Assembly (NCBI GenBank): GCA_033182465.1
Contig: CP137327.1
Location: 620,001 to 684,000 of the forward strand
Reading direction: 5' to 3'
Source of the DNA: Sanghuangporus weigelae
Lineage: Eukaryota; Basidiomycota; Agaricomycetes; Hymenochaetales; Hymenochaetaceae
DNA length: 64,000 nucleotides
Each line of letters opens with the position of its first letter. Positions within the stretch are counted from its first letter, which is position 1. Under the pieces are notes generated by a model. That model did no database searches and had not been told where the DNA came from. It worked only from the letters and a program-made list of their open reading frames with translations. This document shows positions 34,939 through 45,853 of this stretch, piece by piece. The translations under genes were made by a program, and so were the position numbers.

Positions 34939-37316
34939 ATGCATATTGCTTTCGCTCTCAAGACTCCTGATGGAGAAACTTATTATATTGAAATAGAGCC
35001 CTCATTATTGGAGAAAGGTGTCGAGCGTATCAAGAACATATTCCAACGTGAAACAGCGTACGTTAGATCGCTTCTGTCATCTGGCGGTGTGTGGCTAACT
35101 GCACACAGAATTCCGCCGCACGAACAAACCCTTCAGTTATGCGAATGCACGAAAGATAGAGGTTTCTCCTTTAGAGATTCTCGGCAAGGTCAGTCTACTT
35201 TATTCAGGCATTGTTGTTTCTTTAGTCTCAGAGCCATGGGTAGCGCGAATACTCCGAACTGTTCAAGAAATCTGTAGTCTATGTTAACGATACGAAGGGT
35301 TGGGCCAGAGATGACATCACAAAACCTGCAAACAACTTGGAAAGATTCGTGGAGCGACAGAATTGCAATATCCACATCAACAACTTCTATGGTGATCTCA
35401 TCAAACCTCGACTAGTGGTAAGGTCCATGGTTGACTTGGAATTGCTTATAAGATTTGATTTTTTTTGCAAGACTTCGTCCATGGCAGCACGATTCCAGTC
35501 TTTATTGAAGGGTATTCAAGGCTTGAGGATGGACAATTTCTTTGAAATCGTCTCCGACGACGAGATGTCTGCCTGTGCCTCGGCGACAGAAATGGAGTGT
35601 TACAATAACATCTTTCACAACATAGTCAATCATTGCATTAAATTCAAGTCAGCTCGTAGTGACTCGTCCGGATTGCTTTGCTCGTTCTATGCCTCCACGC
35701 TGATGTTCCCCCCTTTCCTCTGGGACCGGACGGGTACCCTAGAATTACTCTAGTGCGTTTTTAAAGCCTGATTTGCACTTTGGATGGTGTCACTCATTTA
35801 CTTACAGCGATGTCGGTTCCCAAGTGCAAATGTTCGTCAAACCATTAAATGAGGGCAAATTCTACAAGTATTCTCCGCATAGCGATGTTGCTGTACTTTA
35901 TAACTCGGGAGACTCTCTTCCTTTTCTGATCTCTGAAGTCGATTCCAACAATCAGAAGCAAGACGAGGTTAGGATGATTTTTCAGGGCGCAGTGATCAGT
36001 CGCCAATGGCGATATGCCCTGAAGGAAGAGTTCAAGGACCGTATTATGCCAATTGGGCTATATGTTGATAAAACGTTGCGGATTGGTTTATCTTTGTTCC
36101 ATGCGGACGAAGGAGATAAGGTGCGTGATATTATCATGATTCTAGTGCATGTGTTTTTCATCTTTTCTTTACGTAGGTCCAGATTCTCAAGAAAACGTTT
36201 AGAGCAAATGATACGTGCGAGGCCCTTGAGCTTGCGCGTTGCTTATTCAATTACCGCAACAAATTGCGTGATATGTCAGTGCCGTACGATGAAGACCGGA
36301 TGCTCGAGTTCGAAAGTATTATCAAGGAGAATAATGACCTACCGACATTGACGAGTGGGAAAAGGAGGCAGCAGAATCAAGCAAAGAAGACAGACCAACT
36401 TGCTCCGATTCCTGAACACCCTGAGCACTCTGAAGGTGAAGTGCTACAGTCAGCGGCAAGTGTTGTTTGCCCAGATGGCACTCACATGGAACTCACGAAG
36501 GTCCGTGGTAACTTCTGAATCCTCCGACCAAGCCTGACTGATGAATTTGTCCAGCGCGTGAATGTCGCATCCGTGGAGACGAATACGTATCCTGTCAAGA
36601 CTGTCGGCTTCATGAAAATCACAAATTTCGCCGAACTCGAGGCTTTCGATCGTATTCGTGCTTCAGGATGCAAGTTTCTCCTTGAGCATGTTGTTCTTCC
36701 AACAAAGAGTGCTGAAATGCTTGGCCATTCTGTCATATTCTTGCCATACGGTGGGGAGCCACTTCATACTCATAGTTTGCGAATCGGAGCAATGATGGGA
36801 TACGAAACCTCTATCGCTGTGGAAATGCTCAAGACAATCTCTCATTTACACGAGATTCGCATCGCTCACTTGGATATCAAGCCGGGCAACATCCTCTGGG
36901 ATCGGTCGGCTCATACAGTCCGTGTGATTGATTTTGATTCGTCGTGGACATTCCAACCCGAGGAACGCGCCAGTGCCAATGTCGTGAGCGGAACCAAAGG
37001 CTATATCGCGCCGGAAGTTGAATCTTCTGGAGGACGCGAGTATGATCCTTTCCTCGCTGATGCATACGGTTGCGGGAAAGTACTCGAAGAAATGGTGGAT
37101 GAATCTCTTCAATCTGATGAGAAAGAACTTGTGCGTCGCATCGCAGAGGCTCTCACAATGGAGACTAGTCAGCGCTGGACTGTTTCGAAGGCCTTGGATG
37201 TGCTGACGGGCTACGTTGAGAGACGCCGTCAACGTAAAGTTCCATGGCCTAGTGCAGCGGAGATATCTGCCGATCCTCGTTTTAATACATCACAGGTGCA
37301 CGTTATTGTTCATTAG
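34939..37316 (+). pseudogene. Ubl-kinase gene, copy 1 (looks broken)
   Basis: Inverted paralogue of the whole gene at 42024-44426, with the same parts in the same order. These are an N-terminal ubiquitin-like domain (MHIAFALKTPDGETYY...EIEPS), an unassigned middle region (FYKYSPHSDVAVLYN ... LPFLISEVDS), a linker, and a C-terminal protein kinase with AHLDIKPGNILW, VIDFDSS and GTKGYIAPEV. Introns fall at the same sites as in copy 2. Compared with copy 2 it appears broken in about one place near the 5' end. The rest stays open and conserved, so the damage looks recent or the 3' part may still be expressed. Confidence 0.75.
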
Positions 37317-37739
37317 AGAATGCCTTGATATATACCCCTTGAATTGTCTTTATGCTTTTTTTGTGGAAATATACATATATGTATGCATTGTAAGTCCGGT
37401 CTTAGTGTATTAATAGCGTATAAGTTCGGTGATTATCTGAGTGGATTTACCCACATATGAGAGTGATGCTGGAAAGGTTTGACCGAGATGAAAACCCACT
37501 CATGATGCTTGCTTTTGAAAGCACATGTGCACAACAGAAATGAATAGCGGAAGTGATTTTGTTCAGTCGGTCTGGCTGACTCATTGAGCGCACACCATGA
37601 AACTGACGTGTACGTTCTTGTCGGAGGGATTCTGCGTAAATACGATATGTGCTAGAGTCGGTCACACAGTCAGACAACGAACGGAGCCACATAAATATGT
37701 ATCTGGTTATACGATTGAACACGACCTTGAATCGATTCA

Positions 37740-37830
37740 GACCACGTCATGACCCATTAATGACGGCTCTATCTCAATGTAATAATTTTTGTTCCATTCG
37801 GAACTGGAGAGCTATATTGATACCGCATGA
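37740..37830 (-). pseudogene. Truncated remnant of a third Ubl-kinase gene
   Basis: Read on the minus strand, this stretch aligns with the first about 75 bases of the Ubl-kinase gene (from its ATG through the 'EIEPalmG' codons), for example GAGATAGAGCC.TCATTAATGGG against GAAATAGAGCC.GCATTAATGGG in copy 2. The similarity stops there. It is a short, decayed fragment lying in reverse orientation behind copy 1. Confidence 0.6.
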
Positions 37831-37982
37831 ATATGGGAATTGTGGATTTGGAGAAATGAGCCACGATTCTGACTCTCGACCTAGACATCGCTTTATAAGT
37901 TGACAGACAACGAATCCATCTGTTCTGTCCGAGATTTACTTGTGAAAGAGTAGTGACGGTAAAGTCAACCCATGCTTATGGG

Positions 37983-38375
37983 AGGAGCAGAAAGGACGCG
38001 TGGAATATCCTATTGGGGTAACTGAGAGAGAAAGCTCCGCCGAGAGAAGAGAAGTCCTAAGAACCACTCTTGCTTGATCCTTCCTAGGCCCGATGACAAC
38101 ATGCACAGCAAAAATATGTGTGCAAAAATAATCTGTTTTCCGTTTGTTTTATTCTTGCTTGTTATTCATTTTACAATTACAAGACAAGAAATCTCCTGAA
38201 GGGCCTCGACGAGGCCACTGGCACTATCCAGACTCGCCTGATGGGATAACTGATAAGTACTATCACGGCCAGCCAGTGCTGATGTCCTTTCCTTCAAATT
38301 CGATATGGGACCAAAGCACACAAGGCATCACTACTTTATTATTGAGTTGGTGCAGCCGAGCAACAGCCAATTTAT
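37983..38375. repeat. Inverted repeat, right arm
   Basis: Reverse-complement partner of 34420-34745. Because the remnant of a third kinase copy lies just inside it on the same strand, this arm is best explained as the old upstream region of that lost copy. The LTR-like element is inserted at its outer end. Confidence 0.7.
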
Positions 38376-41300
38376 TGAAAGGATCCGCTCAAAAACTCGC
38401 ATCAGGATCGACGCGATCAACAGATCTACACGATCAGCTTTCCAAACGCGACCAGTAACCAAGCCAGCTATCACGGGCCCAAGCGATCGAGCGGCCTAGG
38501 CAACAGTAACCCGTTACCACCCGAGTGCTAGAAGCATCGAAGCGGATACATAATCCCGCTAACCGCTAACACCGCCGACCGCCTATTACCGCGGACTACC
38601 ACTCTAACACCGCCGACCAAGCAACCAGAACGACCTCAATCAAAAGAAGCGATCAAACTTCTTAGAAGTCCAGAAGCACAACTACTAAAGCCTAAATGCT
38701 AAAAGGCTAAAGGCTAATAAGGTGTTAGGGAGTAGGCCCGGGGTTACACCGGTTTGATCCTTTTGCCTAAGCAGCGGTGTGTTGTGCAGAGGTGATCTTA
38801 TCTACCCACGTCTGGCTGTACCACGCGGTCCCTTACTAGCCTTCCTAGTCGCGGTCCGAGTTATGGATGCTTTCAGATACGAGGTAATAGTAAAGCAGAT
38901 TGGTATTTTCAAGAGGCGTGATAGTACAAAGCACACAGTAATAGCTCGCTGTAGGGCAAGCTTTACACCAGTGTGTTAAGAGGATCGAAAGATGGGGAAA
39001 TGAGGGCCTAATCCTACAACTATTTATGCTCCCAGATATTCCATTTTCCGTCCTATTTCTTACTCATCCTGTCTCCACTTTACTCCACTTTCCTCCACCA
39101 TTACATCTGTTCCTTTGTCATCCTGCTGCGCTTCGCTCCACTTTGCTCCAATCTTTGTAAGGTCGTCTCCACTATGACAGAATTCTTTGGAGTTGCTGAC
39201 TGAGACAATAGAGGTGGTGCTCCGATATGGAATGCTCCACTGTCAGTACTCCATAACGATGTCATTGCCGTCATTGAGTGGCATCTTTGCTCTTGGAGCG
39301 ATGTAGGCTGCTCGGTATGTGATTCTTCGGAATTCATCTCGAGGTCCAGCGAGGGTAAGCATAACTCGCACGTCAGTGTTAAGGTGTCGGGTCGGTGTAG
39401 AGTATGGTCCAAGGCATATCATGAACTGCATAAGCTCTGCTGGTGGGTTCTGCTGGGTTCTGGTGACTAGCCATGCTTTGCCTTCGTATCGTATATCTCG
39501 AATGTAGCGCCATATCCTTCGTTGTATAAGGAGTTGTAATTGCTTGGTTTCCAGGTTCGCATCTCTCGGTAAATAAAGGTTTGCCTGTATCGTAGATGCT
39601 GGACATGGTGTGTGCAACTCCGGTCTATACCATCCAATCATTCTCCAAGTTATCGGGTTCGCAGTTCGAGGGGTCCGAGTTGTGATCGTGAGTTCCTCTC
39701 GTTTCTTGGGTACTATTGGGCTTGGTGGATTGGAATGCATTGTATCCTGAAGGTGTCGCTCGGTTTCGATGTGACAGTCACGCGTACCAACCGTTGCCGT
39801 GCATACTAAGTAGTATACTTCATAAAGGACCATGTAAACTCGTGCACAGACTTGACAGTGCTGAAATGCCAGTGAGGTCTCCATAAACCTTATTAGCCTT
39901 TAGCCTTTTAGCGTTTAGGCTTTAGTAGTTGTGCTTCTGGACTTCTAAGAAGTTTGATCGCTTCTTTTGATCGAGGTCGCTCTGGTTGCTTGGTCGGCGG
40001 CGTTAGAGTGGTAGTCCGCGGTAATAGGCGGTCGGCGGTGTTAGCTGTTAGCGGGATTACGTATCCGCTTCGGTGCTTCTAGCGCTCGGGTGGTAACGGG
40101 TTACTGTTGCCTAGGCCGCTCGATTGCTTGGGCCTTTGATAGCTGGCTTGGTTACCGGTCGCGTTTGGAAAGCTGATCGTGTAGATCTGTTGATCGTGTC
40201 GATCCTGATGCGAGTTTTTGAGCGGATCCTTTCATAAGGTTTATGGAGACCTCACTGGCATTTCAGCACTGTCAAGTCTGTGCACGAGTTTACATGGTCC
40301 TTTATGAAGTATACTACATAGTATGCACGGCAACAGTTGGTACACGTGACTGTCACATCGAAACCGAGCGACACCTTCAAGATACAATGCATTCCAATCC
40401 ACCAAACCCAATAGTACCCAAGAAACGAGAGGAACTCACGATCACAACTCGAACCCCTCGAACGGCGAATCCGATAACCTGGAGAATGATTGGATGGTAT
40501 AGACCGGAGTTGCACACACCATGTCCAGCATCTACGATACAGGCAAACCTTTATTTACCGAGAGATGCGAACCTGGAGACCAAGCAGTTACAACTCCTTA
40601 TACAACGAAGGATATGGCATTACATTCGAGACATACGATATGAAGGCAAAGCATGGCTAGTCACCAGAACCCAGCAGAACCCGCCAGCAGAGCTTATGCA
40701 GTTCATGATATGCCTTGGACCATACTCTACACCGACCCGACACCTTAACACGGACGTGCGAGTTATGCTCACCCTCGCTGCACCTTGAGATGAATTCCGA
40801 AGAATCACATACCGAGCAGCCTACATCGCTCCAAGGGCAAAGATGCCACTCAATAACGGCAATGACATCGTTATGGAGTACTGACAGAGGAGCATTCCAC
40901 ATCAGAACACCACCTCTATTGTCTCAGTCAGCAACTCCACAGAATTCTGTCATAGTGGAGATGACCTTACAAAGATTGGAGCAAAGTGGAGCGAAGCGCA
41001 GCAGGATGACAAAGGAACAGATGTTATGGTGGAGAAAAGTGGAGTAAAGTGGAGACAGGATGAGTAAGAAATAGGATGGAAAATGGAATATCTGGGAGCA
41101 TAAATAGTTGTAGGATTAGGCCCTCATTTCCCCATCTTTCGATCCTCTTAACACACTGGTGTAAAGCTTGCCCTACAGCGAGCTATTACTGTGTGCTTTG
41201 TACTATCACGCCTCTTGGAAATCCCAATCTGCTTTACTATCACCTCGTATCTGAAAGCATCCATAACTTGGACAGCGACTAAGAAGGCTAGTAAGGGACC

Positions 41301-41404
41301 GCGTGGTACAGCCAGACGTGGGTAGATAAGATCACCTCTGCACAACACACCACTGCTTAGGCAAAAGGATTGAACTGGTGTAACCCTGGGCCTACTTCCT
41401 AACA
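38376..41404 (+). mobile_element. LTR-like element (solo-LTR type), outer copy, split by insertion
   Basis: It begins TGAAAGGATCC and ends CTTCCTAACA, so it has TG...CA ends, and is flanked by an exact 5-bp target duplication TTTAT (38371-38375 and 41405-41409). Without the inserted copy it measures 1,512 bp (38376-38722 plus 40240-41404). TG...CA ends with a 5-bp duplication are the hallmark of an LTR, and there is no internal retrotransposon region, so a solo LTR is the best reading. A TATA-like ATAAATAG lies near 41102. It carries an open stretch with no known family. A fossil element of low divergence. Confidence 0.72.
38723..40234 (-). mobile_element. LTR-like element (solo-LTR type), inner copy
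   Basis: The same 1,512-bp element in reverse orientation, inserted into the outer copy. It begins TGTTAGGGAG and ends GGATCCTTTCA on the plus strand, with an exact target duplication TAAGG at 38718-38722 and 40235-40239. Its two parts (1,165 and 347 bp) have exactly the lengths of the outer copy's parts, with no net length change. By eye the copies differ by a few percent, mostly transitions. It is younger than the outer insertion. Confidence 0.75.
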
Positions 41405-41409
41405 TTTAT

Positions 41410-42023
41410 CCTAGAGAGCCATGATTTCAATTGCATATACGCACACACAGTGAGCCCACTAGCTGACCTCGTCAGAAACAACTTCAAAGAGATCGGTCAT
41501 GCCTAATTTGTGCATACATGTTAGTAGTTTCTGGCATTGAGCATGTATGGACGAGGACGTAGAAAGCGTAAAAATCTAATCAGAATTTTGAGTGAGCATG
41601 GAAAAATAGATTTAAAAATGAACAAATTGATGCACTCATCACCCGCCGAGGTCTATTCAAGCTGTAATAAAAGGTAAGTTATGACCGAAGCCTGAATTGT
41701 ATCAAAGCCGTGTTCCAATGCGAAACCAAATTAGTATTTATGTGGCTTCGTTCGTTGTCTGACTGTATGGTATTGCATGTTGTACATACGCAGAAACCTT
41801 GCTCACGTACAGAATGCTTGAGTTCCGAGTCACTGAATTAGCCAGAGACTGAACAACATCATTTCCGCTATTTATTTCTGTTGCATACATGTGCTTTTCA
41901 CCTCGCCAAACACATCACGAGTGGGTTTTATATCGATCAAGACCTTTCCAGCATCACCCTCATATATAGGTAAAACCATTAAACTTATACACATTCAATT
42001 CAAAGGGTATATCAAACCGCTTT
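41410..42023. other. 3' flank of Ubl-kinase copy 2
   Basis: Non-coding. The part from about 41680 to 42000 is the reverse-complement homologue of the flank behind copy 1 (about 37440-37740), so the duplicated block included 3' sequence. Nothing else is recognised. Confidence 0.6.
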
Positions 42024-44426
42024 CTAATGAACATTACCGTGCATCTGTGATGTATTAAAACGAGGATCCGCAGATATCTCCGCTGCACTAGGCCATGGAA
42101 CTTTATCTTGACGGCATCTCTCAACGTAGCCCGTCAGCACGTCCGACGCTTTCGAAACGGTCCAGCGCTGACTCTCCTCCATCGTGAGAGCCTCTGCGAT
42201 GCGACGCACAAGCTCCTTCTCATCAGATTGAAGAGATTCATCCACCAATTCTTTGAGTACTTTCCCACAGCTGTATGCATCAGCGAGGAAAGGATCATAC
42301 TCGCGTCCTCCAGAAGATTCAACTTCTGGTGCAATATAGCCTCTAGTTCCGCTCACGACATTGGCTCTGGCGCGTTCCTCGGGCTCGAATGTCCACGACG
42401 AATCAAAGTCAATCACACGGACTGTATGAGCCGACCGATCCCAGAGGATGTTGCCCGGCTTGAGATCCGAGTGAGCAATGCGAATCTCGTGTAAATGAGA
42501 GACTGTCTTGAGCATTTCCATAACGATCGAGGTTTCATATCCGATTAGCATACTACGAGTATGAAGTGGCTCCCCACCGTATGGCAAGAATATGACAGAA
42601 TGGCCAAGCATTTCAGCACTCTTTGTTGGAAGAACAACATGCTCAAGGAGAAACTTGCATCCTGAAGCACGAATACGATCGAAAGCCTCGAGTTCAGCGA
42701 AGTTGGTGATCTTCATAAAGCCGACAGTCTTGACAGGATACGAATTCGTCTTCACAGATGCGACATTTACGCGCTGGATAAATTCATCAATCAGGGCTTG
42801 GTTGGAAAATTCAGAAGTCGACACGGACCTTCGTGAGTTCCATGTGAGTGCCATCTGGGCAAACAACAGTCACCGCCGACCGCAGCGCTGCACCTTCAGA
42901 GTGGCTAGGGTGTTCAGGAATCGGATCAAGGTTGCCTGTCTTCTTTGCTTCATTCGGCTGCCTCCTTTTCCCACTCGTCAATGTCGGTAAATCATTGTTC
43001 TCCTTGATAGTACTTTCGAGTTCGAACATCCGGTCCTCACTGTACGGCACTGACATATCACGCATTTTGTTGCGAAAATTGAATAAGCAACGTGCAAGTT
43101 CAAGCGCCTCGCGCTTATTATTTGCTCTAAACCCCTTCTCGAGAATCTGGACCTATGTAAAGAAAATATGAAAATACACGCACTACAAAGTCATGATAAC
43201 ATCACGCACCTTATCCCCCTTGTCTGCATGGAACAAAAATAAACCGGTCCGCAACGTTTTATCAACATATAGACCGATTGGCATTATATGGTCCTTGAAC
43301 TCTTCCTTCAGGGCATATCGCCATTGGCGACTGAGCACTGCACCCTGAAAAATCATCCTAACCTCATATTGCTTCTGATTGTTAGAATCGACATCAGAGA
43401 TCAGAAAAGGAAGAGAGTCTCCCGAGTTATGAAGCACCGTAACATCGCCGTGCGGAGAATACTTGTAGAAGTTGCCCTCATTTAATGGTTTGACGAACAT
43501 TTGCACTTGGGAACCGACATCGCTGTAAGTAAATGAGTGACACCATCCAAAGTGCAAATCAGGCTTATAAAACGCACTAGAGTAATTCTAGGGTACCCGT
43601 CCGGTCCCAGAGGAAAGGGGGTAACATAAACGTGGAGGCATAGACTGTGCAAAGCAGTCCAGACGAGTCACTACGAGTTGGCTTGAATTTGATCCAATGA
43701 TTGCTTATGTTGTAAAAGATGTTATTGTAACACTCCATTTCTGTCGCCGACGCACAGGCAGACATCTTGTCGTCGGAGTCGATTTCAAAGAAATTGTCCA
43801 TCCCCAAGTATCGAAGGCCCTTCAATAAAGACTGGAACCGAGTAGCCATAGACGAAGTCTTGCAAGACAAATTAAGTCTTGTGAGTTGTATGAGCAGTTC
43901 CAAGTCAACCACGTACTCACCACTGGTCGAGGTTTGGTGAGATCATCATAGAAGTTTCTGATATGAATATTGCAATCCTGTGGCTCCTCGAATCTTTCCA
44001 AGTTGTTCACAGGTTTTTTTATGTCATCCCTGGTCCAGACCTGCTTGTCATCAACGTAGACTACAGACTTCTTGAACAAATCGGAGTATTCACGCTACCG
44101 GTGGCTCTGAGACTAAAGTAACAACAATGCCTGAATAAAGTAGACTGACCTTGCTGAGAATCTCTAAGGGAGAGAACTCGATCTTTCGCGCATCCTCACT
44201 AGGCGGTATCGCGTCACATAACTGAAGGGTTTGCTCATGCGGAGGTATTCTGTGTGCAGTTAGCCACACACCACCAGATGACAGAAGTGATCTGGACGAA
44301 CGCTGTTTCACGCTGGAATATGTCCTTGATACTATCCATGCCCTTTTCCAGACCCATTAATGCGGGCTCTATTTCAACATAATAAGTTTCTCCATCAGGA
44401 GTCTTGAGAGCAACAGCAATATGCAT
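42024..44426 (-). CDS. Ubiquitin-like-domain protein kinase, copy 2 (whole)
   Basis: Seven exons join in frame (44426-44302, 44249-44150, 44094-43921, 43858-43578, 43522-43210, 43152-42829 and 42773-42024) for 688 residues. Residues 1-75 resemble ubiquitin: VEIEPALMG and IKDIFQRETAIPPHEQTLQL line up with ubiquitin's EVEPSDT and IQDKEGIPPDQQRLIF. The middle (about 225-400) has GDVTVLHNSGDSLPFLISDV, which may be a degenerate PD-(D/E)xK-like fold (weak inference). The kinase (about 440-650) has a likely ATP-binding Lys in VGFMKITNFAELEAF, catalytic HSDLKPGN (HRD changed to HSD, Asp/Lys/Asn kept), DFD in place of DFG, and GTRGYIAPEV. There is no signal peptide or membrane helix. Ubl header plus kinase recalls the Crinkler-like 'CR' effector class; a role in conflict or signalling is inferred, not shown. 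Confidence 0.8.
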
Positions 44427-44923
44427 GATAGTGGAAAGTGGTGGTAAAGGACGCGACGATGGTATGCGATCAGCCAGGCACAAACCGCGACCACGTGATT
44501 GAAACTTGATTACTAAGCAATACGTAAGTATCACACACAAGTGACACCAGGTAATGCGAGAGAGATATAACAAAATATCACTATACATCTCTAGTCAGGT
44601 ATTGCTGTCCAAAGATGCCCTAGGCGTGAATCTCAGAAAGGAATTGAAAATATTCGAACAGTGTAGATGACTCGTATATACACAGATTATATGCAGAGAG
44701 ATGCAATTCTTTGCTATAGTACACACGCGTAGGAAGATGAGAAGGACAAACATGAACTGAGGTGCGAAAGAAGATACATACATACATAAGCGCCGGGGTT
44801 GATGATTCGAATATGGTAGAAAATGGCATATTGAGCGAGAGTTGAGATGCAGTCCGTGTGAATGATATGCATGGGTTATGTGAGTTGCGACTTACGGAAG
44901 CAAATCGTCATTATCGAATCGTA
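44427..44923. other. Upstream region of Ubl-kinase copy 2
   Basis: The 110 bases next to the ATG match the upstream of copy 1 (both contain TATTGCTTAGTAAT-like and CACGTGGTCG stretches), so the promoter was duplicated with the gene. The rest to 44923 has no recognised feature beyond a short ATAC repeat near 44780. Confidence 0.55.
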
Positions 44924-45853
44924 TCAAGTCAAGCTCCTCCGTCGCCTCGCCCACGGCGCCTCCATATTCAGCACAATGTCCGCCTCCGCCTCCCTGCCGT
45001 CCCGCGACTTCTTCAACCCGGCGAAGAAGAACTTCCCGCCGAGCCAGTCGATGCGCGGCGCGACCTTGCGATCGCGCTTCACCATCCGGCCGTGCGCGTC
45101 CACTTCTGCGCATTCCACGACTTGCATGAAACACAGCGGCGCTAGGTGCCCTCCTCCAGCTCCGCCTCCGCCTCCGATTCCGAAGCCGGCTCCTGCTCCG
45201 GCGCCGCCTTTCCCGTGCATGATGCTCATACTCATGCGTGCCCCGGCGCGCGCGGAGCGCCCGTGCGTCCGCGCGAGGTGCTTGACACGGAGCCGGTGCG
45301 CGCACTCGATGCGCTCCTGCAGACGCGGGTCCTCGGGCCAGTACGACGCGGGCACCTCCGCGTAGAGGAAACGGTCGAGCGCGGCGAGGACGTCGCGCAC
45401 GGTGACGAGCCGCGTTTGCCGGATGTGCAGCGTCCAGATGTCTTTGTCGACGTACCCTCCTGTTCCTCCTGTTTGTCCTCCGGATCCTGTCCTTGGCTCC
45501 TCTTTCCTTCCGGATTCTTCTCGTTCTCCTCCGGGTTCTTCGGAACAAGTCTCGCTACCGAGCGTCGTAGCCCGCGACTGCAACTCCGAAGACGAGGCTA
45601 TCGCCTGCAAGACGAGCGCGCGCAGCTCAGGCGCGAGCACGCTCAGCTCGCACGTCGGCGGGCTCGTCGCAGGCTGGTCGAGGAACGCACGGCCCGGCGG
45701 GCTGCTGCTGCTGCTGCGCTGGGCAGCGTACGCGTACCAGTCGACGCGCCGCGTCATGTCGATGTCGAGGTAGCACCCGCCCGCGCCGCTGTGCGAGAAG
45801 AGACGCTTGAACGAGCCGAGGAAGGACGGGTCGAGCGCGCTGTGTGGGTGCAT
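44924..45853 (-). CDS. DUF6699-type protein (4 of 4)
   Basis: An intronless 309-residue protein of unknown function. The N-terminus MHPHSALDPSFLGSFKRLFS and the order LDIDMTRRVDWYAYA, LDQPATSPPTCELSVLAPEL and VTVRDVLAALDRFLYAEVPA match the gene at 33489-34259. Two low-complexity inserts (a Glu/Gly-rich one and a Gly/Ala-rich one) expand the domain. After them come DAHGRMVKRDRKVAPRIDWL and GGKFFFAGLKKSRD, equal to the family's 'R.dwLg....F.GL' end. It stands on the right outer side of the kinase island. GC content is clearly higher than in the island. Confidence 0.7.
   Translation of the reverse strand: MHPHSALDPSFLGSFKRLFSHSGAGGCYLDIDMTRRVDWYAYAAQRSSSSSPPGRAFLDQPATSPPTCELSVLAPELRALVLQAIASSSELQSRATTLGSETCSEEPGGEREESGRKEEPRTGSGGQTGGTGGYVDKDIWTLHIRQTRLVTVRDVLAALDRFLYAEVPASYWPEDPRLQERIECAHRLRVKHLARTHGRSARAGARMSMSIMHGKGGAGAGAGFGIGGGGGAGGGHLAPLCFMQVVECAEVDAHGRMVKRDRKVAPRIDWLGGKFFFAGLKKSRDGREAEADIVLNMEAPWARRRRSLT

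Noticed and set aside
34939-37316. Classical Crinkler or FunK1 kinase assignment for the kinase pair
   Set aside because: The N-terminus does not follow the usual Crinkler start and the kinase lacks the typical FunK1 motifs; only the looser ubiquitin-like-header resemblance is supported.
38723-40234. Terminal-inverted-repeat DNA transposon with 347-bp arms
   Set aside because: The 347-bp inverted arms arise from one element inserted in reverse into its own copy; exact 5-bp duplications and TG...CA ends fit the nested LTR-like reading better.
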